From contig JAKQEK010000172.1 of NCBI GenBank assembly GCA_029558535.1, positions 1 to 54,314 on the forward strand: a stretch of DNA of 54,314 nucleotides, given 5' to 3'. The translations under genes were made by a program, and so were the position numbers. Source of the stretch: Bacteroidota bacterium. GTDB taxonomy: Bacteria > Bacteroidota > Bacteroidia > Bacteroidales > ML635J-15. The first letter of the stretch is position 1, and each line of letters begins with the position of its first letter. Shown in pieces: positions 1-8,737 of this stretch. A model generated the notes under the pieces. The model saw nothing but the letters and a program-made list of their open reading frames with translations. It made no database searches and had not been told where the DNA came from.

Positions 1-1
1 C

Positions 2-1735
2 ACCGACAGGGGAGGAATAAGGTTCGGATCAGGTGGCGGAACGGTTTTTGGTTATAACGGGAATATCGGGATTGGTACAGCAACACCTGGCTATCGTCTT
101 GATTTGGCATCTGGCACTTTTGCTTTTGGAAACGCAAATCAAAGAACTGAATCAAGAGATAATGCAGGTTTACAAGGTGATGCAGGAGCTCAAAGTGGTT
201 TCTTTGAAACCGCCAGCCCATCCAATTATCCTGCTGGGGCTTCAAGTTGGTGGCATCTTATTGATTGCAGACATAGTAACACAGGAAATAATTATGCTTT
301 GCAGATTGCTGGAAGTTTTTTTGACCAAAAATTATATTTTCGAAAGACAAATAATAATGCTGCTCAAGCTTGGTCACAGATTTATACTTCTGCTGATGGA
401 GGTCTTATTTCATGCGGTTCGGCTAATTATCTAGTTAAATCAGATGGAACAAGTGGAGTATGTAGTCAGGTTTATGATAATGGAACAAATGTTGGTATAG
501 GAACCGGAGGTCCAAGTTATAAACTACATGTTATTGGTGATATTTATGCTAATGGTGGTTGGTTAAGAACCTCTGGCAGTGCTGGTTGGTATTCCGAGAG
601 TTATGGTGGAGGTTGGTATATGAGTGATGGCTCTTGGATTCGTACATATAATTCTAAAAATGTGTGGACAGACAGTGGTCTTTTAGGTTCACAAGGTGGG
701 CTTACCGTTGGTTATGGAGGTGCTGGTCCTCCTTCAGGTGGAGCAATTGTTGCAGGTTATTTTGGAATCGGTAATAGTTCCCCATCAAATCAATTACACG
801 TGACTACTAGCCTAACCTCATGTGCAGTTTATGGATACAATAGTCGTTCATCATCCAGTTCTCATAATTTTGGACTTAATGGTTATGCAACAGGTACAAC
901 AGGAACGAATACTGGTAATTGCGGAGTATATGGTTTTGGAGCAAACAATGATAATAATGCAGGTTCTGGACCTAGTGGTGGTGGATGGGATGCTGGTATT
1001 GTTGGAGAAGTTGCAAATACTTCCCAAGATTGGGCAGCATGGTTTAGCGGTGATTTATATGCCTGGGATTATTGGGATATTGCAGAAATGTATTCCGATG
1101 TTGGTGACATCCCAGATTGTGCTGTAGTTTCACTGGTTAAGGCAGAAGATGATCCTGCTAAAATTACCGTTAAAATTTGTACTCAAGCCTATGATGCCAA
1201 TTTAGTTGGAGTAAAATCTGAAAATCCAGCTATATACGTTGGAGCAACTGAAAGTAGTAATGATTTAATTCCTCGTTTTCTTGAGCTTTTAGAAGAAAGG
1301 GACTTGGTATTGAAAATGATGTATGATGAAAATGGTAAGAACTGGAATAAGGAGTTACAAAAGAGATATGAAGATATTGAAAACGAATTAAGTGAAATAA
1401 GATCCATAGCAAATCCAAAAGGTAGTGGAGATGTAGGATCTCCTATTGCTTTAGTGGGTCGGGTTCGAGTTTTGGCAACAACAGAAAATGGACCAATAAA
1501 ACCTGGTGACCCAATTACATCATCAAATGTACCTGGATATGGAATGAAAGCGACCCAAGAAGGTCCGATAATTGGGTTTGCATACAGTGAACTTAAAGAA
1601 GGAACCGGGAAAATTGTTGTAAATATTAGCAGATCACATTACTCCCCATCAAATACTACAGACATTGAATACTTGAAAAATAAATTATTGCAACTTGAGC
1701 AACAAATAATTGAATTACAAAATGCAAAACAATAG
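2..1735 (+). CDS. Tail-fibre-like surface protein, 5'-truncated by the window edge
   Basis: The reading frame is already open at base 2, so the N-terminus lies outside the window; about 577 codons are visible. The visible part has repeated 'GIGT..P.Y.L.V' segments (for example NIGIGTATPGYRLDL and NVGIGTGGPSYKLHV), which are the hallmark of phage-tail-fibre-like and S74-peptidase-associated surface proteins of Bacteroidota. A Gly/Trp/Tyr-rich stretch (GGWYMSDGSWIRTY) follows. The C-terminal 180 residues hold a conserved module with ENGPIKPGDPITSS and PGYGMKAT, then a short coiled coil ending LEQQIIELQNAKQ. There is no T9SS sorting domain at the end. G+C is higher than in most neighbours, which fits a variable surface gene. 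Ligand and exact role are unknown. Family assignment is fairly sure; function is inference. Confidence 0.8.
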   Translation, partial: TDRGGIRFGSGGGTVFGYNGNIGIGTATPGYRLDLASGTFAFGNANQRTESRDNAGLQGDAGAQSGFFETASPSNYPAGASSWWHLIDCRHSNTGNNYALQIAGSFFDQKLYFRKTNNNAAQAWSQIYTSADGGLISCGSANYLVKSDGTSGVCSQVYDNGTNVGIGTGGPSYKLHVIGDIYANGGWLRTSGSAGWYSESYGGGWYMSDGSWIRTYNSKNVWTDSGLLGSQGGLTVGYGGAGPPSGGAIVAGYFGIGNSSPSNQLHVTTSLTSCAVYGYNSRSSSSSHNFGLNGYATGTTGTNTGNCGVYGFGANNDNNAGSGPSGGGWDAGIVGEVANTSQDWAAWFSGDLYAWDYWDIAEMYSDVGDIPDCAVVSLVKAEDDPAKITVKICTQAYDANLVGVKSENPAIYVGATESSNDLIPRFLELLEERDLVLKMMYDENGKNWNKELQKRYEDIENELSEIRSIANPKGSGDVGSPIALVGRVRVLATTENGPIKPGDPITSSNVPGYGMKATQEGPIIGFAYSELKEGTGKIVVNISRSHYSPSNTTDIEYLKNKLLQLEQQIIELQNAKQ

Positions 1736-1787
1736 TATTATGAAACTTTTTAGTAATTTTGAACACTAATACTGTGTTTTTGGTAAG

Positions 1788-3347
1788 ATGAAGATAATTG
1801 TTTTTTTTATATTATTTCTTTTAACCTCTTTCTCCGGTATCAGTCAAATAATAACCAATAACGGAGCTAAAGTTGATATTAAAGATAATACTTATGTGTT
1901 ATTTCATACATTGCATAATTTAGGAACCGGAGGAGAATTCAATTACGATACGGATCTGGCTGTGCCAGGCAATTGGATAAATGACTCCCCTGCCGAATTT
2001 GAACACGGTACTCATGGAACGGTAACATTGAATGGTACGGCTCAGCAAACTGTTAAAAGTAGTGGTAATGGTTTTGGTGATTTAACAATTAATAATACTT
2101 CAGGAAATAATCAGGCAATTTTGCTTTCCGATAATATGTCGGTGGAAATTAAATTAAATTTAACTCAAGGTATTGTATATACTGGACCAAATAAGCTTGT
2201 TTTTCAAAGTGGAGCTTCTCCATCAACGAGTGGTAACAGCCTTAGTTTTGTGGATGGCGAAATGGATAAGATTTGTAGTACAGGGCTATCGTTTACTTTT
2301 CCAACAGGTGACGTAAATCCAAGAGATATTGGTGCCGGGACAATAACTTACAAAGTATGGTCCCCATTAAAGGTTAATCCAATTGGCGCAACTACCGTCA
2401 ATGTTAAGTATTTTTATGATAATGTTGGAATGCCTGACTGGTGGGAACATGGCGGAAATATGGATGAATCATTGCATCATGTAAGTGATCGTGAATATTG
2501 GTTGGTTTCTTCTACTCAAAATTTTAGTAATACAACTCTTTACTGGAACGATAATGATCATCCTTCACCAGCCGGTCCTTGTATTCATGGTTTTGATTTT
2601 GGCGATGAGGCAACTTTTAGTTCAGGAGACCTTACAGTAGCTTATTGGAATGGCTCTATGTGGGTTGATATTGGTGGAACATTTGCTGGTAATCATGATG
2701 ATGGAAACCTTACTTCGACTAGCGCTGTTCCTTTCGGTGCAAAATCTAGTACTTTTATTACTTACGGTTCATTAAAGGATGCAAATCCTTTGCCTGTTGA
2801 GATGTTGTTTTTATCAGCAAATTGTTCGGGTGATCAGGTAGATTTGGTCTGGCAAACGGCTTCGGAAATGAGTAATGCAGGCTTTGTTATTGAAAAATCA
2901 ACCGATTTTGAAAGTTTTTACCAAATTGGTTATGTGCAGGGGTCAGGAAATAGCAACAATATTTTATCTTACTCTTTTATTGATACCTATGCTTCTGATG
3001 GTGATAATTATTACAGATTGAAACAGGTTGATATTGACGGAAGTTTTGAGTATTCCGCTATTGTCGTTGCCTCTTGTTCAGACATTGAATTATTACCACC
3101 TTCTTTTGATGTGTATCCAAATCCAACAAAGGATATGATAAATATTTCTGCAGAAAATTTGCCAGGTGAAGATGCAAGTATTAGCATTTTTAATATCATT
3201 GGATCTTTAATTTGGCAGACTGAAGTACAAACAACATCTGGAATTGCTTTTACACGTTATGATATGACAGGCCTACCACCAGCTATGTATGTAGTTAAGA
3301 TTATCTCAGGCGATTATGTCGCTGTAAAGAAAGTTGAAAAACAATAA
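1788..3347 (+). CDS. T9SS-exported surface protein (type A sorting domain)
   Basis: A 519-residue protein starting with a clear signal peptide (MKIIVFFILFLLTSFSGISQ). The body looks beta-rich and low in cysteine. A segment around residues 335-430 (VEMLFLSANCSGDQVDLVWQ, then EKSTDF...YRLKQVD) is the fibronectin-like module that commonly precedes the sorting domain in Bacteroidota. The last about 75 residues begin 'DVYPNPTKDMINIS' and end in a Lys-rich tail (VAVKKVEKQ), matching the type A T9SS C-terminal domain. The protein should therefore cross the outer membrane by T9SS and be anchored or released there. It follows the tail-fibre-like gene by 52 bases and may be co-expressed. No enzymatic motif was recognised; the role is unknown. 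Confidence 0.88.
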   Translation: MKIIVFFILFLLTSFSGISQIITNNGAKVDIKDNTYVLFHTLHNLGTGGEFNYDTDLAVPGNWINDSPAEFEHGTHGTVTLNGTAQQTVKSSGNGFGDLTINNTSGNNQAILLSDNMSVEIKLNLTQGIVYTGPNKLVFQSGASPSTSGNSLSFVDGEMDKICSTGLSFTFPTGDVNPRDIGAGTITYKVWSPLKVNPIGATTVNVKYFYDNVGMPDWWEHGGNMDESLHHVSDREYWLVSSTQNFSNTTLYWNDNDHPSPAGPCIHGFDFGDEATFSSGDLTVAYWNGSMWVDIGGTFAGNHDDGNLTSTSAVPFGAKSSTFITYGSLKDANPLPVEMLFLSANCSGDQVDLVWQTASEMSNAGFVIEKSTDFESFYQIGYVQGSGNSNNILSYSFIDTYASDGDNYYRLKQVDIDGSFEYSAIVVASCSDIELLPPSFDVYPNPTKDMINISAENLPGEDASISIFNIIGSLIWQTEVQTTSGIAFTRYDMTGLPPAMYVVKIISGDYVAVKKVEKQ

Positions 3348-3360
3348 ACTGTAATCAGTA

Positions 3361-3445
3361 AACGAAACTCGCAACCCGAAACCCTTGCACTGAGGAGCCT
3401 TAGCGTTAGCCTGTGCGACTCGAAGTGCGAAACCCGAAATAAGTA
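3361..3445. repeat. Dispersed-repeat-like intergenic element
   Basis: The gap between two convergent genes holds a GC-richer block with internal repetition: CGAAACTCG and CGAAACCCG-type units on both sides of a centre reading GAGGAGCCTTAGCGTTAGCC. GCACT (about 3387) and AGTGC (about 3424) form outer arms of a weak inverted repeat. The composition differs from the AT-rich surroundings and it encodes nothing plausible. It resembles small dispersed intergenic repeats of Bacteroidota, but other copies cannot be seen in this window. Confidence 0.4.
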
Positions 3446-3458
3446 AACCTTTCAATTT

Positions 3459-4118
3459 TTAAACCGCCACAATCTTATTCTTAATCGCAAACATAACCAA
3501 ACTTGCAGTGTTTTTTGTGTCTGTTTTTTCAAGAATATTGGCTCTATGTTTTTCGACTGTACGTTTACTTAGGAATAATTTCTCTCCTATTTCAATATTT
3601 GATAATCCCTGACAAATCAATGATATAATTTCAATTTCTCTGGCAGATAAATCCAGAAAATCAGCAAGACTTTCTTCAGGATTTTTAATATTTTTCAAAA
3701 GATTTTGCAGTAATTCCTGACTAAAATAATTTCTACCTTCAACAACTGAACACATCGCAGAATATACTTCATCAATGTCAGAATCTTTAAGTAAGAAACC
3801 GCAAACACCTGCTTCAACCATTTTGTAATAATAATCTTCATCACCAAACATTGATAAAGTTATTATTTTTAAATCAGGATATTTTTTTAGTGCTTGTTGG
3901 GCAGCTTCAATACCGTCCATTTCGGGCATGTCAATATCAAGAAGAACTAAATCAACAGGAAGAATATCAATTGAGTTAAGGAATTCTATACCATTTGCAG
4001 CTTCGGCAATCACTTTAAATTCTGGGAAAGAATTTAACAGCAGCTTTAATCCGTTACGGAATAATGCATGATCGTCAACTATCATTACTTTATATATTCC
4101 ACTATTCTTTGTCGTCAT
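3459..4118 (-). CDS. NarL/LuxR-type response regulator
   Basis: A 219-residue response regulator. Residues 9-125 are a receiver domain: acidic pair DD (VMIVDDH), phospho-acceptor D61 in LLDIDMPEMDG, and the conserved lysine in GFLLKDSD. Residues about 152-215 are a LuxR/NarL helix-turn-helix with LSAREIEIISLICQGLSNIE and the recognition region LSKRTVEKHRANI. Its start codon lies inside the 3' end of the upstream histidine kinase gene (17-base overlap), so the two are translationally coupled and surely form a pair. It should bind DNA as a phosphorylated dimer. Target genes cannot be inferred from the window. Confidence 0.95.
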   Translation of the reverse strand: MTTKNSGIYKVMIVDDHALFRNGLKLLLNSFPEFKVIAEAANGIEFLNSIDILPVDLVLLDIDMPEMDGIEAAQQALKKYPDLKIITLSMFGDEDYYYKMVEAGVCGFLLKDSDIDEVYSAMCSVVEGRNYFSQELLQNLLKNIKNPEESLADFLDLSAREIEIISLICQGLSNIEIGEKLFLSKRTVEKHRANILEKTDTKNTASLVMFAIKNKIVAV

Positions 4119-5067
4119 TGCCGAAAGGTATTTTTATTTCTACATCTGTCCCACTTCCATGCGAACTTTGAATGTCAATCTTACCTTTTAAGGAATTGAT
4201 TCTGCTGTAAATATTGTATAAACCTGTTCCTTTTTCCTGAGGTTTGAATAAATTATCCACCTCAAATCCTTTACCATCATCTTTGTAGTTCAAAGTAATC
4301 GAATAAATATCATAATACAAATTTATACTGATTTTTTTTGCATTTGCATGTTTCAAAGTATTATTTATCAACTCACATAAAACCCTATACAAAACAGATT
4401 CTGTATTTTGTTCAAGTCTCAAGTCTTTAAGATTACTTCTATAATCAATTGATATTCCACCTGTTGTGGAAATCTTTTGCAGGAAGTTATTAATTGCTTT
4501 ATCCAGACCAAAATTGTCAAGCACATGTGGGTTAAGATTGTTGGATATATCCCTGATACTCTTAATAGATTCAAGAATGACATTGTCCAGATTATTCAAT
4601 ATCTCAGTATATTGTGGAGTGCTTTTTTGTTTTTTTAATGCAGACAGAGACATTTTTATTGTTGACAGTAATGGACCTAATCCATCGTGCAGATCTTTTG
4701 CGAGTCTTTTTCTTTCATTGTCTTCTGCTTGTATCATTACTGACAAATATTTCTTTTCGCTGGCACGTTTTTCACGTTCCATTTTTGCCATATAAATAAA
4801 AATCTTACGAATGAGGATTAATCCAATTGCGAAAAATATTGCCGAAGCTACACCCAACCATAGATATAATAATCTGTAATCTTTTGGCTCCACTTCAAAA
4901 TAAACTGGAAGTGCTTCGAGTATCATACGCATTAACAAAGCTGCAAAACCAAGACTTATAAAAACCCATGATAAATTGTATTTAGTTTTTTTAGTCAGCT
5001 TTAATGAAACTATTGCCGCAATTATCTGGAATATTATAGTAAGTAATAAAACAATTTTTAATACCAT
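4102..5067 (-). CDS. Membrane sensor histidine kinase (HisKA_3 type)
   Basis: A 321-residue NarX/DegS-like kinase. Three hydrophobic segments lie near residues 2-24, 32-52 and 67-94, with no sizeable periplasmic domain, so it probably senses the membrane or an internal signal. A short coiled coil leads to the H-box AEDNERKRLAKDLHDGLGPL with phospho-acceptor H127. The HATPase region has the N-box (ELINNTLKHANA), G1 (DDGKGF) and G2 (GTGLYNIYSRI). It overlaps the downstream regulator gene and is the first gene of the pair. A TATATTTG promoter element lies just upstream. Signal unknown. Confidence 0.94.
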   Translation of the reverse strand: MVLKIVLLLTIIFQIIAAIVSLKLTKKTKYNLSWVFISLGFAALLMRMILEALPVYFEVEPKDYRLLYLWLGVASAIFFAIGLILIRKIFIYMAKMEREKRASEKKYLSVMIQAEDNERKRLAKDLHDGLGPLLSTIKMSLSALKKQKSTPQYTEILNNLDNVILESIKSIRDISNNLNPHVLDNFGLDKAINNFLQKISTTGGISIDYRSNLKDLRLEQNTESVLYRVLCELINNTLKHANAKKISINLYYDIYSITLNYKDDGKGFEVDNLFKPQEKGTGLYNIYSRINSLKGKIDIQSSHGSGTDVEIKIPFGNDDKE

Positions 5068-5092
5068 ATTCTATATGATTATTATTATTATG

Positions 5093-5124
5093 CAAATATA
5101 AATGTATTTATTTAAATTAGTAAA
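5093..5124 (-). promoter_or_regulatory. Putative promoter of the NarL-type two-component operon
   Basis: On the minus strand, TATATTTG (bases 5100-5093) is a perfect match to the Bacteroidota -7 consensus TAnnTTTG. TTTA (5124-5121) sits 20 bases upstream at the -33 position, one mismatch from TTTG. The start codon of the kinase follows about 26 bases downstream. Seen in sequence; activity not shown. Confidence 0.55.
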
Positions 5125-5160
5125 TAAATACCTGTGTTGTTTTAATGTATGATTCCGTTA

Positions 5161-5190
5161 AATAAAAAAACCTGCCATCTAGACAGGTTA
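5161..5190 (-). terminator. Rho-independent terminator of serC
   Basis: On the minus strand the stem AACCTG / CAGGTT (5189-5184 with 5174-5169) is followed by a run of seven T. It lies 23 bases past the serC stop codon and before the kinase promoter region, so it ends serC transcription. Confidence 0.8.
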
Positions 5191-5212
5191 TTTTTATTTG
5201 AATTAAAATCTA

Positions 5213-6283
5213 TTAAGCATTTGCTTTTTCGAATTCTTTCATTGCATTAACAAGTGCTTTAACGTCTTCTAATGTACAAGCATTGTATGTTGAAGCTCTG
5301 AAACCACCTACCGAACGGTGTCCTTTAATACCGACACAATTCTTTGATGAAGCAAATTTTACGAAATCTTCTTCTAAGTGTTTGTATTTATCTTCAAAAA
5401 TAAATACTATGTTCATTCTTGAACGGTCTTCCTTAGCAACAGTTCCTTTGAACATCTTGCTTCCGTCTATTGCACCGTAAAGCATATTAGCTCTGTCGTT
5501 TGCGAGTTTATCCATAGCCTTCAATCCGCCCATTTCTTTAACCCAGTATAATGTTTCGCGTAGTGCAAAAATATTTACGCATGGAGGAGTATTATACATA
5601 GATCCTTCTTCTATATGTGTCGTGTATTTTAACATTGTAGGAATTGGTCTGTCAACAACTCTTTCAAGAAAATCATTGCGAATTATACAGAAAGTAACAC
5701 CTGCAGGTCCCATGTTTTTCTGAGCGCCACCATAAATCATTGCATATTTCTTAACGTCAACGGGACGGCTTAATATATCTGAAGACATATCTGCAATTAA
5801 TGGAGCTTTAAATGACCAGTCTTCATGAATTTCGGAACCACGGATAGTATTATTGGTAGTGATATGTACATAATCAACGTCATCCGGAACATTAAAATTC
5901 TTTGGTATATATGTGAAGTCCTTATCTTTGGATGATACTTCAATGACTTCGCCCCATAATTTAGCTTCTTTAATAGCTTTTGTTGACCAAGTACCTGTGT
6001 TTAAGTAAAATGCTTTGGTTGTTAAAAAATTGTAAGGTATCATGCAGAATTGCATACTGGCACCACCACCTAGGAATATTACTGAATAATTGTCAGGGAT
6101 GTTTAGAATTTCTTTCATAAGGACAACAGTGTCGTCCATAACTGCTTGAAAATCTTTGCCTCGATGTGATACTTCCATAATTGACTGTCCAGAGTTGTTA
6201 AACTCGAGGATTGCTTTAGCTGTGTTTTCCAAAGTTCTGTCTGATAATTTACAAGGTCCTGCGTTAAAAATGTGCTTTCTCAT
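5213..6283 (-). CDS. serC: Phosphoserine aminotransferase
   Basis: A 356-residue class V PLP-dependent aminotransferase converting 3-phosphohydroxypyruvate and glutamate to 3-phosphoserine and 2-oxoglutarate, the second step of serine synthesis; it also acts in PLP synthesis in some bacteria. The N-terminus [29 protein letters not shown] and the C-terminal [17 protein letters not shown] are SerC signatures. The PLP Schiff-base lysine is K189 in [12 protein letters not shown]. Length matches the family (about 355-360). It is monocistronic here, with its own terminator; serA is not next to it. Confidence 0.97.
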   Translation of the reverse strand: MRKHIFNAGPCKLSDRTLENTAKAILEFNNSGQSIMEVSHRGKDFQAVMDDTVVLMKEILNIPDNYSVIFLGGGASMQFCMIPYNFLTTKAFYLNTGTWSTKAIKEAKLWGEVIEVSSKDKDFTYIPKNFNVPDDVDYVHITTNNTIRGSEIHEDWSFKAPLIADMSSDILSRPVDVKKYAMIYGGAQKNMGPAGVTFCIIRNDFLERVVDRPIPTMLKYTTHIEEGSMYNTPPCVNIFALRETLYWVKEMGGLKAMDKLANDRANMLYGAIDGSKMFKGTVAKEDRSRMNIVFIFEDKYKHLEEDFVKFASSKNCVGIKGHRSVGGFRASTYNACTLEDVKALVNAMKEFEKANA

Positions 6284-6418
6284 AATTTTATTTTTTATTA
6301 ATTATATGTTTTTCCGAAGCAAATTTAATAAACTATTCCATTACTCAGTAAAATACTTTAATGATTTACAACATAATCAAGCTATTCAAATAAATACAAA
6401 ATGTGATACGATTTCATG

Positions 6419-6566
6419 TAACTTTGAGATCCCTTTGGGTAACTTTGTGAAAACTTTTTCTTTGTGTCCTCTGTGTCTTTGTGGTTTCTTTCTTTGCGTA
6501 ACTTTGTGCACCATTTTTTTGTGTCTAGTGCCACTTTGACTTCTCTCAGCGCAACGCTTCGGGGCA
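6419..6566 (-). repeat. CACAAAG/CAAAGTTAC dispersed repeat element
   Basis: Read on the minus strand, this block contains imperfect tandem units: CACAAAGTTACGCAAAG, then CCACAAAGACACAGAGGA, CACAAAG, then CACAAAGTTACCCAAAGG and CTCAAAGTTAC. It is preceded by a GC-rich segment (CCCCGAAGCGTTGCGCTGAG). From general knowledge, very similar CACAAAG/ACACAAAG strings recur in intergenic regions of many environmental bacteria and are often mis-called as small Lys/His-rich proteins. It encodes no believable protein. Its function and mode of spread are unknown. Confidence 0.6.
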
Positions 6567-6636
6567 TAACAAATAAATAAATTTTTCAAAATCAATTTCA
6601 ATAATAATTTCTTTTAGTTTTATTAGTTTAAAATCT

Positions 6637-6644
6637 TATATTTG
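6637..6644 (+). promoter_or_regulatory. Putative -7 promoter element TATATTTG
   Basis: A perfect TAnnTTTG match about 21 bases before the GTG start at 6665. This implies a very short 5' leader. The -33 element is weak (TTTT/TTAG near 6617-6625). Confidence 0.45.
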
Positions 6645-6664
6645 TTCACTTATTATAGAGAATT

Positions 6665-7267
6665 GTGAGATTAAAAATACTAGTGATATTTTTTCTGACG
6701 GGATTTTCGGGGAATTTGTTGTTTTCACAAAATAATCCGGGATCAACAAGGCCTTTGACAAAGTGGGAAAAAATGTTTCCGCAGGTGAAGTATAACGATA
6801 AAATATACAAAACCGGTAGTAATTGGTTTACAGTGGGTTATGGAGCAGGATGGCATACCAACAAAGATGTTTATAATCAGAATTTTTCAATGACATATCA
6901 TCATCGTTATCGTGCGATGTACTTCAATTTAGGCTGGCATTTTTCAAGTCCTGAGTTCTTCAGAAGTCGTCCCATGGAAAAATTAAATGATATTCATGCA
7001 GGAGCAGGTTTGAGATTTGAAGGGAGATGGTATAATTTTGGATTCTTTATAGGACCATCATTTGCAACAACATGGCTGCCAATGAATGAAAATTTGTCGC
7101 AAATAAATAATCAGTTGGGAGCGCATACAGAGTTACAGTTTACTTTCAAGTATTTTTATGATATGGGAATTGGTTGCTCACTCTACGGAAGTTTCAATAA
7201 ACGATATCAGGTTGTCGGAGTACAGTTGCATTTATATTTTTCAAATGCATTTGTAATGGAATATTAA
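6665..7267 (+). CDS. Secreted or outer-membrane protein of unknown function
   Basis: A 200-residue protein with a GTG start, chosen because it directly precedes a good signal peptide (MRLKILVIFFLTGFSGNLLFSQ) and follows a TATATTTG promoter element. The mature part alternates aromatic and polar residues (MTYHHRYRAMYFNLGWHF, RFEGRWYNFGFFIG, VVGVQLHLYF), which suggests amphipathic beta-strands of a small outer-membrane beta-barrel. No named family was recognised. It ends 18 bases before the M20 dipeptidase and is likely co-transcribed with it. The barrel fold is inference from strand pattern only. Confidence 0.75.
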   Translation: MRLKILVIFFLTGFSGNLLFSQNNPGSTRPLTKWEKMFPQVKYNDKIYKTGSNWFTVGYGAGWHTNKDVYNQNFSMTYHHRYRAMYFNLGWHFSSPEFFRSRPMEKLNDIHAGAGLRFEGRWYNFGFFIGPSFATTWLPMNENLSQINNQLGAHTELQFTFKYFYDMGIGCSLYGSFNKRYQVVGVQLHLYFSNAFVMEY

Positions 7268-7285
7268 TAATTAAAGCAAAATAAA

Positions 7286-8656
7286 ATGAATTACATTAAA
7301 AATTACATTGAAGAAAACAAAGAGAGATTTTTTCAGGAGTTGTTCGGTTTAATCCGAATTCCTTCTATTAGTTCAATTAAAGACCATAAGCCTGACATGA
7401 TAAAATGTGCAGAATATTGGCGTGACATGATTTTACAGGTTGGTGCAGATAAAGCCGAAGTTATGCCAACAGATGGAAATCCTGTTGTTTATGGCGAAAA
7501 GATTATTAATTCCGCTTTACCTACTGTTATCGTTTATGCACATTATGATGTAATGCCTGTAGATCCTATAGAGAAATGGAATACTAAACCTTTTGAACCT
7601 GTTATTAAGGACGGTAAAATTTGGGCTCGTGGTGCAGATGACGATAAAGGACAGAGTTTTATGCATGCCAAAGCATTTGAATTAATGGTAAAAACTAATA
7701 CTTTACCTTGTAATGTAAAATTTATGATTGAAGGCGAAGAGGAAATTGGTTCACCTAGTCTTGGAAAATGGTGTGCTGAACATAAAGAAATGCTTAAAGG
7801 CGACATTATTCTTGTTTCCGATACCGGAATGATTGCTTCTGACATTCCCAGTATTACAACCGGTTTGAGAGGTCTTTCTTATTGGGAGGTCGAAGTTACA
7901 GGACCAAATAAGGACTTACATAGTGGGTTGTTTGGTGGAGCAGTTGCAAATCCAATAAATGTACTGTGTAAAATGATTGCAGATATGCAGGATGAGAACG
8001 GTAAAATTACAATTCCGGGCTTCTATGACGATGTTATTGAAGTATCTGCTCAGGAAAGAGAAATGCTTAATAAAAAGCCACATAACGATGAAGATTATAA
8101 AAGAGCACTTGATGTAAAAGCATTGAAAGGCGAGAAAGGATATACCACTACCGAAAGAACAGGAATTAGACCGAGTTTTGATTTATGTGGAATTTGGGGC
8201 GGATATACAGGCGAAGGAGCAAAAACCGTTTTACCTTCAAAGGCCTCAGCAAAAGTGTCGACCAGATTAGTACCAAATCAGGATAATCAAAAAATTTCCA
8301 AATTATTTAAGGATTTCTTCGAGTCAATTGCTCCTGATTATGTAAAAGTTGTTGTAACTCCTTTGCACGGTGGACAAGGTTATGTTTGTCCTATTGACTT
8401 GCCAGCTTATAAGGCAGCTGAAAAAGCTTATGAAGATGTGTTTGGTATGACTCCGGTGCCTGTACGTAGTGGCGGATCTATTCCAATAATTTCAACTTTT
8501 GAGGAAGTGCTTGGAATTAAATCAGTTCTGATGGGATTTGGTCTGGAGTCTGATGCTATTCACTCTCCAAACGAAAATTATCCGGTCGAAAATTTTATAA
8601 ATGGAATTAAAACCATTCCTTTATTTTATAAGTATTTTGCGGAGATGAAGAAATAA
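7286..8656 (+). CDS. M20-family dipeptidase (CNDP/PepV-like)
   Basis: A 456-residue metallopeptidase of family M20, probably a cytosolic dipeptidase that uses two zinc or manganese ions; no signal peptide is present. Metal and catalytic residues are visible in the usual order: H86 and D88 in YAHYDVMPVDP, D119 in GADDDKGQ, E152/E153 in EGEEEIGSPSL, an Asp in LVSDTGM, and the final His in DAIHSPNENYP. The dimerisation/lid domain lies in the middle (about 200-320; DLHSGLFGG contains the lid histidine). Length fits the CNDP subgroup (about 450-475). Preceded at 18 bases by the small exported-protein gene and followed by a strong terminator. Exact peptide specificity is unknown. Confidence 0.93.
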   Translation: MNYIKNYIEENKERFFQELFGLIRIPSISSIKDHKPDMIKCAEYWRDMILQVGADKAEVMPTDGNPVVYGEKIINSALPTVIVYAHYDVMPVDPIEKWNTKPFEPVIKDGKIWARGADDDKGQSFMHAKAFELMVKTNTLPCNVKFMIEGEEEIGSPSLGKWCAEHKEMLKGDIILVSDTGMIASDIPSITTGLRGLSYWEVEVTGPNKDLHSGLFGGAVANPINVLCKMIADMQDENGKITIPGFYDDVIEVSAQEREMLNKKPHNDEDYKRALDVKALKGEKGYTTTERTGIRPSFDLCGIWGGYTGEGAKTVLPSKASAKVSTRLVPNQDNQKISKLFKDFFESIAPDYVKVVVTPLHGGQGYVCPIDLPAYKAAEKAYEDVFGMTPVPVRSGGSIPIISTFEEVLGIKSVLMGFGLESDAIHSPNENYPVENFINGIKTIPLFYKYFAEMKK

Positions 8657-8695
8657 ACGTATTTTGAAACCTAAAGTTGTTCGTATACACTATAT

Positions 8696-8723
8696 AAAAA
8701 AAGCGGATATTATCCGCTTTTTT
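8696..8723. terminator. Bidirectional rho-independent terminator
   Basis: Stem GCGGAT / ATCCGC with a three-base loop, flanked by A-run on the left and T-run on the right, lying between the convergent dipeptidase and zinc-ribbon genes. It can serve both directions. Confidence 0.85.
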
Positions 8724-8737
8724 AAATTTAAAATGAA

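Larger units (their letters stand above)
6284..6664. other. Intergenic region with divergent upstream regions and a repeat
   Basis: This 381-base gap lies between the divergent serC and the small secreted protein gene. Its centre is occupied by the CACAAAG-type repeat (about 6419-6566). The right end carries a TATATTTG promoter element. The remainder is AT-rich, with nothing further that I can assign. Confidence 0.6.

Noticed and set aside
1..1735. Diversity-generating retroelement or shufflon target
   Set aside because: No reverse transcriptase, template repeat, invertase or inverted recombination sites were seen near either fibre-like gene in this window.
3387..3428. Rho-independent terminator for the T9SS gene ending at 3347
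   Set aside because: The inverted arms are short and far apart and no T-run follows on either strand.
6382..6601. Minus-strand open frames encoding short Lys/His-rich peptides (with motifs such as KPQRHRGHKEK)
   Set aside because: They lie entirely within the CACAAAG repeat block; such peptides are a known artefact of this repeat type, two frames are open at once, and there is no signal for translation.
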